A stretch of 33,170 nucleotides of DNA from Verrucomicrobiota bacterium (GCA_963205455.1 CAUJJL010000144.1:1-33170), one strand, 5' to 3'. Shown: positions 1 to 9,089, counted from the first letter of the stretch. Made by a program: numbers and translations. Notes: generated by a model not told the origin, from the letters alone.

Positions 1-1
1 G

Positions 2-736
2 GACACCGTCACCATCACGAGCCCGTTTTCAGGACGCGTCGTCCGCTCGTTGGAGGATGGGGAATCCCAGCCTGGATCAGCGCTGCCGCAGGTCGGACAG
101 GAGGTAACGGCGGACGCCCCCCTTGTGCGCCTCGTCGAGCCATTCGCCTACATGCTCGTGGTGAACGTGCCGGAACTTCGTGCCCACTGGGTAAAGGTCG
201 GACAGCCTGTGCGCCTTTCCTCAGACGACTGGGGCGAACTGCCCGAGATTGATGCCGACATTGCCTGGGTCGCGCCGGAACTCGATCCCGAGATTCGTGC
301 ACGAGAAGTGCATATCCACCTTCGCGACCCCAAGGGGCGCCTGTTGCCTGGAAGCCTGGTGAATGCGCGCATCGAGTCGGTCCTCGGGTCAGATCTTGAG
401 GCCGCTGATCCCTCGAAGAAGGAAACGTGGGGCACGTTCACACTCGTTCCAAAGACAGCGGTGCTCTCGACGGGTGTGCGCACTGTCGCCTGGCGTGTCG
501 TCGATCATCAGCGCGATGGTCGGGTCCGCTTTGAACTCGCACCTCTTGCCCTAGGACCTCGGCTCGAGGACGAATCGGGAAATGATCTGTATGTCGTGCG
601 CGCCGGCCTGAAGGCGGGCGATGAAGTCGCGACGCAGGGCGCGTTCCTGATCGACAGTCAGGCGCAACTCGCGGGGACACCCAGCCTGCTCTATCCCACG
701 GGAGCGGTAGCACCCGCGGGAGGGCACCAACACTAA
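2..736 (+). CDS. Efflux RND periplasmic adaptor subunit (HlyD/CusB family), 5' truncated by window edge
   Basis: This is the C-terminal part of a membrane-fusion protein linking an inner-membrane RND pump to an outer-membrane channel. The frame is open from base 2, and the first visible residues (TITSPFSGRVV) look like the end of the lipoyl/barrel-sandwich domain, so the start lies outside the window. A beta-barrel region follows, then a membrane-proximal domain with the family pattern GLKAGDEVATQGAFLIDSQAQL about 45 residues before the end. The protein ends in GGHQH, a small His cluster that could touch metal (inference). The pump gene starts 56 bases downstream on the same strand, so the two are almost certainly one operon. 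The pump's CusA-like Met triad points to a CusB-type adaptor for Cu(I)/Ag(I), but substrate is not provable from this fragment. Confidence 0.9.
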   Translation, partial: DTVTITSPFSGRVVRSLEDGESQPGSALPQVGQEVTADAPLVRLVEPFAYMLVVNVPELRAHWVKVGQPVRLSSDDWGELPEIDADIAWVAPELDPEIRAREVHIHLRDPKGRLLPGSLVNARIESVLGSDLEAADPSKKETWGTFTLVPKTAVLSTGVRTVAWRVVDHQRDGRVRFELAPLALGPRLEDESGNDLYVVRAGLKAGDEVATQGAFLIDSQAQLAGTPSLLYPTGAVAPAGGHQH

Positions 737-792
737 TTTGCAACGCTGTTTCCGGATTCTGGGAACACCATCCTCCATTCCTTTCAGTTTCG

Positions 793-3700
793 ATGCTGTC
801 CTTTGTCATCCGCAACTCCTTCCTCACGCTTGTCGCGTCGCTGCTCCTCGCGATCGCCGGCCTGTGGGCGTGGCGGCATGTGCCGGTGGATGCCATTCCC
901 GATCTGAGTGACAACCAGGTGATCGTCTGGGCGGAGTGGCCCGGGAAAAGCCCGCAGGACATGGATGCGCAAGTCACGGCGCGGCTGGCCCGGGAGTTGC
1001 AGGGGCTGCCCGGCGTCGAGACGGTGCGTGGCATGTCGCTCTACGGGGCGAGTTACCTTTATGTGATCTTCGAGGAGCGCCGGGATCTGTACGAGTGTCG
1101 CACCCGCGTGCTCGAGCGCCTATCGCAGCTCCAGGGTATCCTTCCCGCGGGGGTCACGCCGCGGTTGGGCCCCGACGCGACGGCGATGGGACAGGTCTAT
1201 GCGTTCACTCTGCAGGGGCCCGCGAGCCTCGAACAGAAGCGCTATGTGCTCGATCAGATTGTCGTTCCGGCGTTGCGCGCGGTACCAGGTGTGGCGGAAG
1301 TCGCCCCGGCTGGTGGCGTCGTGAGGGAGTATCAAATCGATGTCGAGCCCACGCGGCTTGAGGCGCAGGGCATCACACTGGACATGCTGATGATGGCCGT
1401 GAGAAATGCCGGACGCGATGTGGGCGCGATGAGTGTGGAGCAGTCAGGTGTGGAGACAATGATTCGCGGTGTCGGGTTCATACGTTCGGTCAGTGATGTT
1501 GAGGACATTGTCATCCGAGGCGACCGAATGAAAGGGGCCGGTGTACGCTTGCGCGATATTGCCAATGTCCACCTCGGCGGTGAATTTCGCCAGGGGGTAC
1601 TCGCGGATGGCTACCAGGAGCATGTGGGCGCAATCATTGGAATGCGCGTGCGCGAGGATCCGAAAACCGTGATTGGCGCGGTGAAGAAGCGTTTGGTTGA
1701 TCTCCAGCCCGCGCTTGACCGCGAGGACCTCAACGCGGTGGCATTCTACGATCGTTCCCAGCTCATTCGAGAAACAACCGAGACGGTCACGGACACTCTG
1801 ATCGAGGCAATCATCACGACGGTCATCGTTGTCGTTGCCTTCCTGCTCCATGTACGCGCGAGTCTCGCGGTTGCGGTGAGTCTGCCTCTGGGAATGCTGT
1901 TCACCTTTCTCGTGATGCATTTCTTCGGCGTGGGTGCCAACATCATGAGCCTGGCGGGTATCGCGATCGCGATCGGTGTGATGGTGGATTTCGGCATCAT
2001 CATGACGGAGAACATCACGCAGCACCTCGTGGATCTGCAGGAGAAGTGTCGACGCGAAGGGAGGGCGATGCCGACTTCTCCCTTCAACAGCGAAATCACG
2101 GACACGGTGATCCACGCCGCTAAGGAGGTTGCGCGACCGCTGCTCACTTCCGCGGCGACGACGATCATCGGATTTCTTCCCATCTTTGCCCTGACGGATC
2201 AGGCAGGGCGGCTGTTTGAACCTCTAGCCTTGACGAAGTCGCTCGCGATCAGCGGCGCCGTGCTTTTTGGAACCCTGTTGGTGCCGGTGCTCTGTCGCCT
2301 GCTGCTGCCACCCTGGCACGTGCGCAAGCCAATCCTTGTGGCCATTGCGGGTGCGGCGGCGGGTATTGCCTTCGGATGGTTTGTGCGGGATGGATGGTCA
2401 CTTCCGATGGATCATGGCCGCTGGGAGATCAGCCTCCCGGGGTGGTTGATTGCGCCGCTGGCTGCGGTGCTTGCGGGTTCGGTGGTCTGGAGGCTTGGTC
2501 GCGAGCGGCTCGTGAACTACGAAGAAAATCCGATGAGCCACGCAATCCACGTGGCGTATGAGTGGGCTTATGAACGGATCATCCGTCACAAGGTGGCCTT
2601 CACTCTTACCATCGTGACGATGGCTCTCGGCGGCTATCTGCTCGGTGCAGGATGGCAGACCGTGAGCTGGCCGCTGCGCAAGATCTTCACCCTGTCCGGT
2701 GCGGACATCACGGAAACCCGCATAGATCACGCGATGAACCGCTGGTTTCCGGGGACTGGATCCAGTTTTCTCCCGCCGCTGGATGAGGGGTCGTTCCTGT
2801 TCATGCCGTCGATTCCCGCGACAGGCGGCATAGGCGAGACGCAGCGGATCATGCTCACCCAGAACCGCCTCATGGAAACCGTTCCGGAAGTGGCTTCCGT
2901 GATGGGGAAAATGGGGCGGGCAGAGACGGCACTTGATCCAGCTCCCTTGGGAATGATTGAGACCGTGGTTGCGCTCAAGCCCTACAAGGAATGGCCGGTT
3001 CATGAAATCACCCAGCCCGACGGCAGCACCGAACTCAGGCCGCGCACACTGGAAGAGGTGCGTTCGGCGCTTGCGGCGATCACGGACATTCCAGGGGTTG
3101 CACCGAGCTGGCTTCAGCCGATCGAGACACGTGTGGTCATGCTTTCCACCGGGATTCGGAGCCTCATTGCGCTGCAACTGCTCGGTGATGATTCCGAGGC
3201 GCTGGAACATTTTGCGGAGGGTGCCGAAAAAGTGATCCAGCCGACACCCGGCGCCGCTGACGTTCAGGTTCAGCGTGAAGGGGGCAAACCTTACGCTGAA
3301 ATCCGGCTGGATCCCGCCAAACTTGCGCGTTTCGGGATCAGCAATGAACAGGTCATGACGGCGGTCGAGACCGCATTCGGCGGCATGGCGCTGACCTATT
3401 CCGTGGAGGGAACGCTCCGGTATCCTGTGCGGATCCGGTACCTTCGGGAACGCCGGGACGACGTCGATGAACTGGTGCAGCTGGAAATCCCGACCACGGA
3501 TGGCAGGGGCGCGATTCCGCTTTCAAACCTGCTCGCCGCACCGACGGTACACACGCTTCAGTTTGGCGAAGGAGGTCCCGATGCAGACGCCCTGCTCTCG
3601 CGCCTTTCATTCAAGCATCAGAGGAACTTCACGATTCTCACGCCGCGACTGGCTGAGATAACCATCGCTGCCGGGGAAGAGTTGCCGCTGGAAGTTCGGA

Positions 3701-4521
3701 ATGCGATTGCCTCGCGCCATGTGACCGTTTCTGCGGTACGGCCGAGCGAGGCCGGGTTGACGTATACGATCGGGCCCATGGCCATACGGTCCGAAGGAGG
3801 AAAACGAACCCAGTATGTGCTTCTCAACGCCCGAGGTCGCGGAGAGGTTGAAGTCGTGCATGATGCGGACGCCCGCCTGCGGGCTGCTCTCGACGATGGG
3901 CGATTGGAACTCCCTGCAGGGGCGACCTACCGGTGGGTTGGACGCTATGAACAGAAGATCAAGGCCGATGAAACCCTCCGGTGGATCATCGCGGCGTCGA
4001 TGGTTGTGATGGTGTTTCTCATCTATGTCGGCACACGGTCCTGGCTGATCACCAGCATCATCATCCTGTGCAACGCGACCGTTACCACATCGGGCGGATT
4101 CTTCTTTGTCTGGTTGTGGGGAGCGGAAATGACGACGGCCGTCGTGGTCGGTTTTCTAGTTCTGCTCGGCGTGATGTTCAATGACGGCATTCTCCTGGGA
4201 ACCTACATCCAGGAGCAGTTCAAGACGCATCCCGGAACACTGGATGAAGTTCACCGCAGGGTGTTTTTGGCGGGGCTGCGACGACGGCGGCCAGCGATCA
4301 TGACCAATGCGACGGCGATGCTTTCGCTGATTCCGGTGCTGTGGTCGACTGGGCGCGGATCGGAACTGATGCAGCCGATGGTGCTGCCGGTGGTGGGTGG
4401 CATGATCTTTGATGTCATCTCGCTTTTTTCCGTTCCGGTTTTCTACACCTGGTACTGGGAACGGAGGCTCGCTCGTGAGGCAAAGGCTGTCGACCCGCAT
4501 GCGGAGCCTGCCTCCGTCTAG
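793..4521 (+). CDS. Heavy-metal efflux RND permease, CusA/CzcA (HME) type, unusually long
   Basis: Inner-membrane proton-driven pump exporting metal cations through a tripartite complex. The N-terminus has the HME pattern VDAIPDLSDNQVIV, and TM4 carries the proton-relay Asp (GVMVDFGIIM, D399). The three methionines that form the metal site of CusA are visible at M671 (FMPSIP), M721 (LGMIETV) and M783 (VVMLSTGIRS), suggesting Cu(I)/Ag(I). In the second half, the CusA relay Glu and Lys appear replaced (N1130-D1131 and A1168), as is usual in CzcA-like pumps. At 1,242 aa it is about 200 aa longer than CusA. Two extra hydrophobic stretches (about 513-533 and 548-567) lie before TM7 (about 601-620), and a further insert lies at about 915-1000. 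The start is the first ATG before the first membrane segment; no clear ribosome-binding site precedes it. It is probably co-transcribed with the adaptor. Confidence 0.93.
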   Translation: MLSFVIRNSFLTLVASLLLAIAGLWAWRHVPVDAIPDLSDNQVIVWAEWPGKSPQDMDAQVTARLARELQGLPGVETVRGMSLYGASYLYVIFEERRDLYECRTRVLERLSQLQGILPAGVTPRLGPDATAMGQVYAFTLQGPASLEQKRYVLDQIVVPALRAVPGVAEVAPAGGVVREYQIDVEPTRLEAQGITLDMLMMAVRNAGRDVGAMSVEQSGVETMIRGVGFIRSVSDVEDIVIRGDRMKGAGVRLRDIANVHLGGEFRQGVLADGYQEHVGAIIGMRVREDPKTVIGAVKKRLVDLQPALDREDLNAVAFYDRSQLIRETTETVTDTLIEAIITTVIVVVAFLLHVRASLAVAVSLPLGMLFTFLVMHFFGVGANIMSLAGIAIAIGVMVDFGIIMTENITQHLVDLQEKCRREGRAMPTSPFNSEITDTVIHAAKEVARPLLTSAATTIIGFLPIFALTDQAGRLFEPLALTKSLAISGAVLFGTLLVPVLCRLLLPPWHVRKPILVAIAGAAAGIAFGWFVRDGWSLPMDHGRWEISLPGWLIAPLAAVLAGSVVWRLGRERLVNYEENPMSHAIHVAYEWAYERIIRHKVAFTLTIVTMALGGYLLGAGWQTVSWPLRKIFTLSGADITETRIDHAMNRWFPGTGSSFLPPLDEGSFLFMPSIPATGGIGETQRIMLTQNRLMETVPEVASVMGKMGRAETALDPAPLGMIETVVALKPYKEWPVHEITQPDGSTELRPRTLEEVRSALAAITDIPGVAPSWLQPIETRVVMLSTGIRSLIALQLLGDDSEALEHFAEGAEKVIQPTPGAADVQVQREGGKPYAEIRLDPAKLARFGISNEQVMTAVETAFGGMALTYSVEGTLRYPVRIRYLRERRDDVDELVQLEIPTTDGRGAIPLSNLLAAPTVHTLQFGEGGPDADALLSRLSFKHQRNFTILTPRLAEITIAAGEELPLEVRNAIASRHVTVSAVRPSEAGLTYTIGPMAIRSEGGKRTQYVLLNARGRGEVEVVHDADARLRAALDDGRLELPAGATYRWVGRYEQKIKADETLRWIIAASMVVMVFLIYVGTRSWLITSIIILCNATVTTSGGFFFVWLWGAEMTTAVVVGFLVLLGVMFNDGILLGTYIQEQFKTHPGTLDEVHRRVFLAGLRRRRPAIMTNATAMLSLIPVLWSTGRGSELMQPMVLPVVGGMIFDVISLFSVPVFYTWYWERRLAREAKAVDPHAEPASV

Positions 4522-4540
4522 CGCCCTTGCCATCCGTCGA

Positions 4541-4981
4541 TCAAAGATAATACATGCCCTTTGCGAGCAGCACGATTGCTAGCATCAGGATGGCGACGAT
4601 TCTGTGGGTGTAACGGAACCTGCAGAGATCCATCGTTCCCTTGAAGGACGCGCGGATCGCGGAAACGAAGACACCAAGGACAATGAACGCGAGCGCAACC
4701 TTGATCGTCAGGAGAATGCCGAAGCGGGAATGAAAGAAGTCGGGGCGATTCGAATAGTGCACCCAGTACATGGCACCTCCCGTGATGAAAAGTGTGGCCA
4801 CGACCACGGGCATGAAGCGCCGCACGCGCCGTGGAATCTCCTGGGCCAGCAATTCACCCATGCCCGGCGGCAGGCGCTTTTCCAACGGTTCAATCACCAA
4901 CACCTCGAAAAAGACAGCGCCGACAAAGGTGATTGCACAAAGGAGATGAAGAACAAGGAGGAGACCGTAGTAGGATGCCAT
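4541..4981 (-). CDS. CopD-like four-helix integral membrane protein
   Basis: A 146-aa protein with four predicted membrane helices, at roughly residues 6-28, 52-70, 85-107 and 124-146. It has conserved-looking polar residues typical of CopD/DUF2269-like proteins: a His in the first helix (LHLLCAITFVGAVFFE) and a His before the last (YTHRIVAILML). Such proteins are linked to copper uptake or haem-dependent functions, but the exact role is often unknown. I chose the ATG at 4981; a TTG 21 codons upstream would add a tail that looks non-membrane and non-coding. It converges on the RND pump with a 19-base gap, so it is not in that operon, but the shared metal theme is suggestive. An inverted repeat containing a TTGACA on its own strand lies upstream at 5100-5119. 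Confidence 0.75.
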   Translation of the reverse strand: MASYYGLLLVLHLLCAITFVGAVFFEVLVIEPLEKRLPPGMGELLAQEIPRRVRRFMPVVVATLFITGGAMYWVHYSNRPDFFHSRFGILLTIKVALAFIVLGVFVSAIRASFKGTMDLCRFRYTHRIVAILMLAIVLLAKGMYYL

Positions 4982-5099
4982 ATGTTGAGAGCCCAGGCAT
5001 CGCCTTGGGCCGAATCGAAGAAACGACTCGTGGTTCCAAAACAATGTGGACAGGGAATCCTATTCGGAATGGGCATTTCGCCCAATCTTTCGTTGTGCA

Positions 5100-5119
5100 G
5101 AATTGACTTGTGTCAATTC
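5100..5119 (-). promoter_or_regulatory. Perfect 8-bp inverted repeat upstream of the CopD-like gene
   Basis: GAATTGAC-TTGT-GTCAATTC is a perfect 8-bp dyad with a 4-base centre. On the minus strand it contains TTGACA, a perfect -35 hexamer, about 130 bases before the CopD-like start, but no good -10 follows at 16-18 bases. It could be an operator over a promoter, or a weak terminator after the radical SAM gene, which ends at 5141. There is no T-run, so I favour an operator. Confidence 0.35.
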
Positions 5120-5140
5120 AAGCGCGCCAGAAGCACGCGT

Positions 5141-6580
5141 TCAGTGCATCGGACCACCGGATCGATCGCGGAGATTCGGGAATCTGCCTGGCAGCCACTG
5201 GGCGCGCGGCATGCGCATGATGTCGGCCGGCGGGCGCCGGCTTGCCAGCAGCGCCGCCATGGTGGTCATTGCAGGAGCGATGTGCGTGAAGAAACGTTTG
5301 TACGCCGCACAGAGGTAATTGAGTCCTTCCTCACCATCGGGTGTGCGGAGAAAGCGGTGCTTCGGACATTCGCCGTGGCACGCAAACCGCACGGAACACT
5401 CGCGGCAGTATTTCGGCAGCGTCAAAGATTTGGCACGGCCAAAGTCTTCCTGTATCGGTGAGTCCACCATGGCGCCGAGGGACTGGTTCAGGATGTTTCC
5501 CAGCCTGTACTTTGGGTAGACGTAGTGATCGCAACTATAGACATCGCCATTGTGCTCGATGGCCAGGGCCCGCCCACAATTTTCGGAGAAGACGCAGATG
5601 CCCGCGGGTTCGCCGAGCCAGTTGGCGAGCGCGGCATCAAAATGCTGTACGAAAATCCTGCCGACATCGTGGCGGACCCATTCGTCGAAGATTGAACAGA
5701 GAAAAGTTCCGTAGTCAGCGGGGCGCACGCTCCACTCGGTGACCTGGGCATCAAGCCCCTCAGCGTCCTCGTGGTCCGGGGGCGGTGCGAGCCAGAGCCC
5801 ATTGGCTTCGGCAGCGCGGGCTGAGGCATTGCGTTCGACGATCGGTATGAACTGCATGTAACCCGAGCCGATGTTGCGGAGGAAGCGGTAGACTTCGAGG
5901 GGGTGCGTGGAGTTGCGCCGATGGACCGTGGTCAGGGTGTTGAATTCGACACCGTGTTTTCTCAGCAGGTCGACGGCACTCGCGACCTGTTCAAAGGTGG
6001 CCCGACCGGATCGGTCGACGCGATAGGCATTGTGGAGGTGAGCGGGGCCGTCGATGCTGATGCCGACGAGAAACTGCTCGTCCCGAAGAAAGGTGCACCA
6101 CGCATCGTCCAGCAGCGTGCCATTGGTCTGGATGGCGTTCTCGATCCGATGTCCGTTGGCGAAGCGCTTCTGGAGGGCGACGGCAGTCTTGTAGAAATCC
6201 AGGCCCGTGAGGGTGGGCTCGCCGCCCTGCCAGGCGAAACTCACCGTGTCGCCTGGCTGCGCGGCAATATAGTCGCGCACGTAGGTTTCCAACATCTCCG
6301 GCGACATGCGCGGGCTGCCGGAATCGCCGTAGAGCTTTTCCTTTTCGAGGTAGAAGCAGTAGGTGCAATCAAGATTGCATTTCGAGCCGATGGGCTTGGT
6401 GAGCAGATGAAAGGGCGATCGGGCGGCGGGCAAGGTGGAAAAAGCTAATCGATGAGGTGCATCGTCGTCAACGCTACGGCTGTGGTGGAAGCGATCTGGG
6501 AGCAGGGGCGGATCCTGCGCATCGAATCCGGCGCCTTTGGCAAAAGCACCGGTTTTGGCGTTTGCAATTCGATGAGGCAC
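5141..6580 (-). CDS. Radical SAM/SPASM enzyme, anaerobic sulfatase-maturase type
   Basis: This family oxidises an active-site Cys or Ser of sulfatases to formylglycine in the cytoplasm, using S-adenosylmethionine and iron-sulfur clusters. The radical SAM motif CNLDCTYC gives cluster cysteines C68, C72 and C75. The C-terminal part has the SPASM-type pattern: CGRALAIEHNGDVYSCDHYV, then CRECSVRFACHGECPKHRF and a final Cys before AAYKRFF. The Asp in GDVYSCD sits where the maturases have their general base. The 479-aa length includes a ~50-aa N-terminal extension unlike the family. The GTG start at 6580 has a good AAGGA five bases upstream, the best ribosome-binding site in the window; a TTG at 6433 would give the usual length but has none. 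No sulfatase is present here, so the partner must be elsewhere. It is divergent from the ABC importer. Confidence 0.9.
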   Translation of the reverse strand: MPHRIANAKTGAFAKGAGFDAQDPPLLPDRFHHSRSVDDDAPHRLAFSTLPAARSPFHLLTKPIGSKCNLDCTYCFYLEKEKLYGDSGSPRMSPEMLETYVRDYIAAQPGDTVSFAWQGGEPTLTGLDFYKTAVALQKRFANGHRIENAIQTNGTLLDDAWCTFLRDEQFLVGISIDGPAHLHNAYRVDRSGRATFEQVASAVDLLRKHGVEFNTLTTVHRRNSTHPLEVYRFLRNIGSGYMQFIPIVERNASARAAEANGLWLAPPPDHEDAEGLDAQVTEWSVRPADYGTFLCSIFDEWVRHDVGRIFVQHFDAALANWLGEPAGICVFSENCGRALAIEHNGDVYSCDHYVYPKYRLGNILNQSLGAMVDSPIQEDFGRAKSLTLPKYCRECSVRFACHGECPKHRFLRTPDGEEGLNYLCAAYKRFFTHIAPAMTTMAALLASRRPPADIMRMPRAQWLPGRFPNLRDRSGGPMH

Positions 6581-6670
6581 TAGGATCCTTGGAACCCACT
6601 TCGTTCGAGTCGGTTTCTCACGTGTTGCATCCTGCGACCCTGCGCGACCGACAACCCCTCACAAGAATCC

Positions 6671-7603
6671 ATGAAAGTATTCCTCGCCATTGTCGGGCTC
6701 GCGCTGATCCCGCCTCTTTTTGCCGTTGAGCAGATTGCTGTCATCCCAAAAGGAACGACGCACAACTTCTGGAAATCGGTGGAGGCCGGCGCATTGAAGG
6801 CAGGAAAGGAACTGGGTGTGGAAATCAAATGGAAGGGGCCGCTCAAGGAAGACGACCGCGCCCAGCAGATCAGCCTTGTCGAGCAGTTTGTGGCTTCCGG
6901 AGTATCTGCGATCGTTCTCGCACCGCTCGATGACATCGCCTTGCGTGCGCCGGTCCGCAGTGCTGCGGAACGGAAGATCCCCGTCGTCATTTTTGATTCT
7001 CCGCTGAAGGCGGAGTCCGGAAAGGATTTTGTCAGCCTGGTGGCGACGGACAACCGGCGCGGCGGGAGGCTTGCCGGCGAAGAGATGGTGCGGCTGCTCG
7101 CAGGCAAAGGGAAGGTCGTGCTGCTGCGCTGCATGGAAGGCTCGGCGAGCACGACCGAGCGGGAAGAGGGTTTTCTGGAGGTCATATCCAAGAGCCCGGG
7201 GATTGTTGTCACCGTGACCAACCGCTATGCGGGGCCTACGGTAGCGACGGCGCAGGATGCGGCCATGAATCTTCTCGATAGGATTCGTGAGGCGAATGGC
7301 ATCTTTTGCCCGAACGAATCGTCAACGCACGGCATGCTGCTTGCCCTGCGCCAGACGGGGCTTGCGGGCAAACGCACGTTTGTCGGATTCGACGCGTCGC
7401 CCGTTCTGCTCGCGGCGCTCAAGAAAGGTGACCTCAAGGCGGTCGTGGCGCAGAATCCGACGAAGATGGGTTATCTCGGCGTGGTTACGGCGGTCAAGGC
7501 CATCCGAGGGGAGAAAGTCGAGTCTGCCATCGATACCGGGTGCGTGCTCGTTACCCGCGCAAATATGAATGACCCTGCGGTGCGCGAGGTGCTTGGCAAT
7601 TGA
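6671..7603 (+). CDS. Sugar ABC transporter substrate-binding protein, ribose-type (RbsB-like)
   Basis: Periplasmic binding protein of the Peripla_BP_4 class that captures a sugar and delivers it to the permease. Residues 1-18 form a signal peptide with an Ala-rich end. The mature part starts with the family's first strand (QIAVIPKGTTHNFWKSVEAG). Other family marks are the domain crossover (GVSAIVLAPLDD), IPVVIFDSPL, and the C-terminal FVGFDAS followed by VVAQNPTKMGYLGVV. The 310-aa length is normal. It is the first gene of a three-gene importer, and the ATPase starts 10 bases after its stop. The sugar cannot be named from sequence; ribose, xylose, or another pentose or polyol are all possible. 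It is not obviously part of the xylan locus, which lies 6 kb further on. Confidence 0.92.
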   Translation: MKVFLAIVGLALIPPLFAVEQIAVIPKGTTHNFWKSVEAGALKAGKELGVEIKWKGPLKEDDRAQQISLVEQFVASGVSAIVLAPLDDIALRAPVRSAAERKIPVVIFDSPLKAESGKDFVSLVATDNRRGGRLAGEEMVRLLAGKGKVVLLRCMEGSASTTEREEGFLEVISKSPGIVVTVTNRYAGPTVATAQDAAMNLLDRIREANGIFCPNESSTHGMLLALRQTGLAGKRTFVGFDASPVLLAALKKGDLKAVVAQNPTKMGYLGVVTAVKAIRGEKVESAIDTGCVLVTRANMNDPAVREVLGN

Positions 7604-7613
7604 TCGCGGAGCG

Positions 7614-9089
7614 ATGTCCGTCGCGCGACTTCGCCTTTCAGGGATTTGCAAACGCTTTGGAGCCACCCAGGCGCTCAAGGGGGTGGATCTTGAGGTGAGG
7701 CCGGGGGAAATTCACGGATTGATTGGCGAGAATGGCGCCGGCAAGAGCACGCTGATGAAGATTCTTGCGGGGGTTGTTCCGCCGGATTCCGGAGCTATGG
7801 AACTGGAGGGAAAACCGTTTCATCCCGAGACCCCAGAGTCTGCGCGGCGGGCAGGAGTGGTCATGGTGAACCAGGAACTCGCGATCGCGCCGCACCTTTC
7901 GGTTGCCGAGAACATCGTCCTTGGAGCAGAGCCCGGTGGATTTTTTCTGAATCACAGCAATGCCCGTGAAAGAGCACGGAGCGCGCTTTCCAAGCTGGGT
8001 CGTGCTGACATTTCGTTGGATATTCCGGCAGGCAGGCTGAGCGTTGCGGAGCAGCAGCTCGTCGAAATCGCGCGCGCGTTGGCATTGGGCTGCCGGGTGC
8101 TGGTGCTCGATGAACCCACGAGCAGCCTGACAGCCACGGATGCGGCTGCGCTCTTCAGCCTCGTGCGCACCCTGCGCGACCAGGGCGAATCGATCATCTA
8201 TATCTCGCATTTCCTGGAGGAAGTCCAGGTACTGACGGACCGCTGCACTGTCCTGCGGGATGGATTGACGGTATCCACGTGCGAGACGCCCCAGACGAAT
8301 CCGAGTGAACTTGCTCGCGCCATGGTCGGGCGGGAAGTGAACGAATTATATTCACGGCGTTCACGTACCGCGGGCGAGGTGATTCTGAGGGCTGTGAATG
8401 TGAAGGGAGGATTGAAAAACGTGTCGGCCTCCCTTGAGTTGCGGCGAGGCGAGGTCCTTGGCATCGCCGGGCTCGTTGGAGCGGGAAGAAGCGAATTCCT
8501 CCGCATGCTTTTCGGATTGGACGAGTTCAGCTCAGGTCAAGTGGAGTTTCGGAATGACTCGCAGGCGGGCACTCCCACGCAGCGATGGAAAAGCGGTATG
8601 GGAATGTTGAGCGAGGACCGCAAGTCCGAGGGGCTGGCGCTCAATCTTTCATTGGAGGAGAATCTCACGCTTCCTCGACTTGGCGCCTGGCTGCGTCCCA
8701 AACGCCTTGAGGCGGAGACGCGTGACTGGATTCGACGCCTGGCAGTGCGATGTGCGGGTCCCGGCCAGGCTGCGGTCGAGTTGTCCGGTGGAAACCAGCA
8801 GAAGATCGCCCTGGGGCGCCTGCTTAGAAACAGATGCGAGGTGCTGTTGCTCGACGAGCCCACGCGTGGCGTGGACCTCGGCGCAAAGCAGAGCATCTAT
8901 CAGCTCATCGACGAGTTGGCTGCGGCGGGCAAGGCGGTGATCATGGTCAGCAGCTATCTGCCTGAGCTGCTTGGTACGTGCGATCGCATCGCTGTCATGT
9001 GTCGGGGTGAGCTGGGCGACGCGCGGCCCGTTGAGGAATGGGATGCGCATCGGATCATGTTGGCAGCGACCGGAGCCTCTTCGGGGTAG
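7614..9089 (+). CDS. Sugar ABC transporter ATP-binding protein with two ATPase domains (RbsA/XylG-like)
   Basis: Cytoplasmic ATPase that powers the importer; 491 aa with two fused nucleotide-binding domains, as is standard for this class. The first domain has Walker A GENGAGKST (K44), the signature LSVAEQQLVEIARAL and Walker B VLVLDEPTSS. The second has the degenerate Walker A typical of the family (GLVGAGRSEF), the signature LSGGNQQKIALGRLL and Walker B VLLLDEPTRGVD. I chose the ATG at 7614, ten bases after the binding protein's stop; it aligns with the family start and has GGAG very close upstream. A longer in-frame start at 7569 would overlap the preceding gene. The permease follows after 45 bases. 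Confidence 0.94.
   Translation: MSVARLRLSGICKRFGATQALKGVDLEVRPGEIHGLIGENGAGKSTLMKILAGVVPPDSGAMELEGKPFHPETPESARRAGVVMVNQELAIAPHLSVAENIVLGAEPGGFFLNHSNARERARSALSKLGRADISLDIPAGRLSVAEQQLVEIARALALGCRVLVLDEPTSSLTATDAAALFSLVRTLRDQGESIIYISHFLEEVQVLTDRCTVLRDGLTVSTCETPQTNPSELARAMVGREVNELYSRRSRTAGEVILRAVNVKGGLKNVSASLELRRGEVLGIAGLVGAGRSEFLRMLFGLDEFSSGQVEFRNDSQAGTPTQRWKSGMGMLSEDRKSEGLALNLSLEENLTLPRLGAWLRPKRLEAETRDWIRRLAVRCAGPGQAAVELSGGNQQKIALGRLLRNRCEVLLLDEPTRGVDLGAKQSIYQLIDELAAAGKAVIMVSSYLPELLGTCDRIAVMCRGELGDARPVEEWDAHRIMLAATGASSG

Noticed and set aside
4604..5461. Long plus-strand frame of 285 codons
   Set aside because: It runs antisense to the CopD-like and radical SAM genes and has the charged, low-hydrophobicity composition of a shadow frame.
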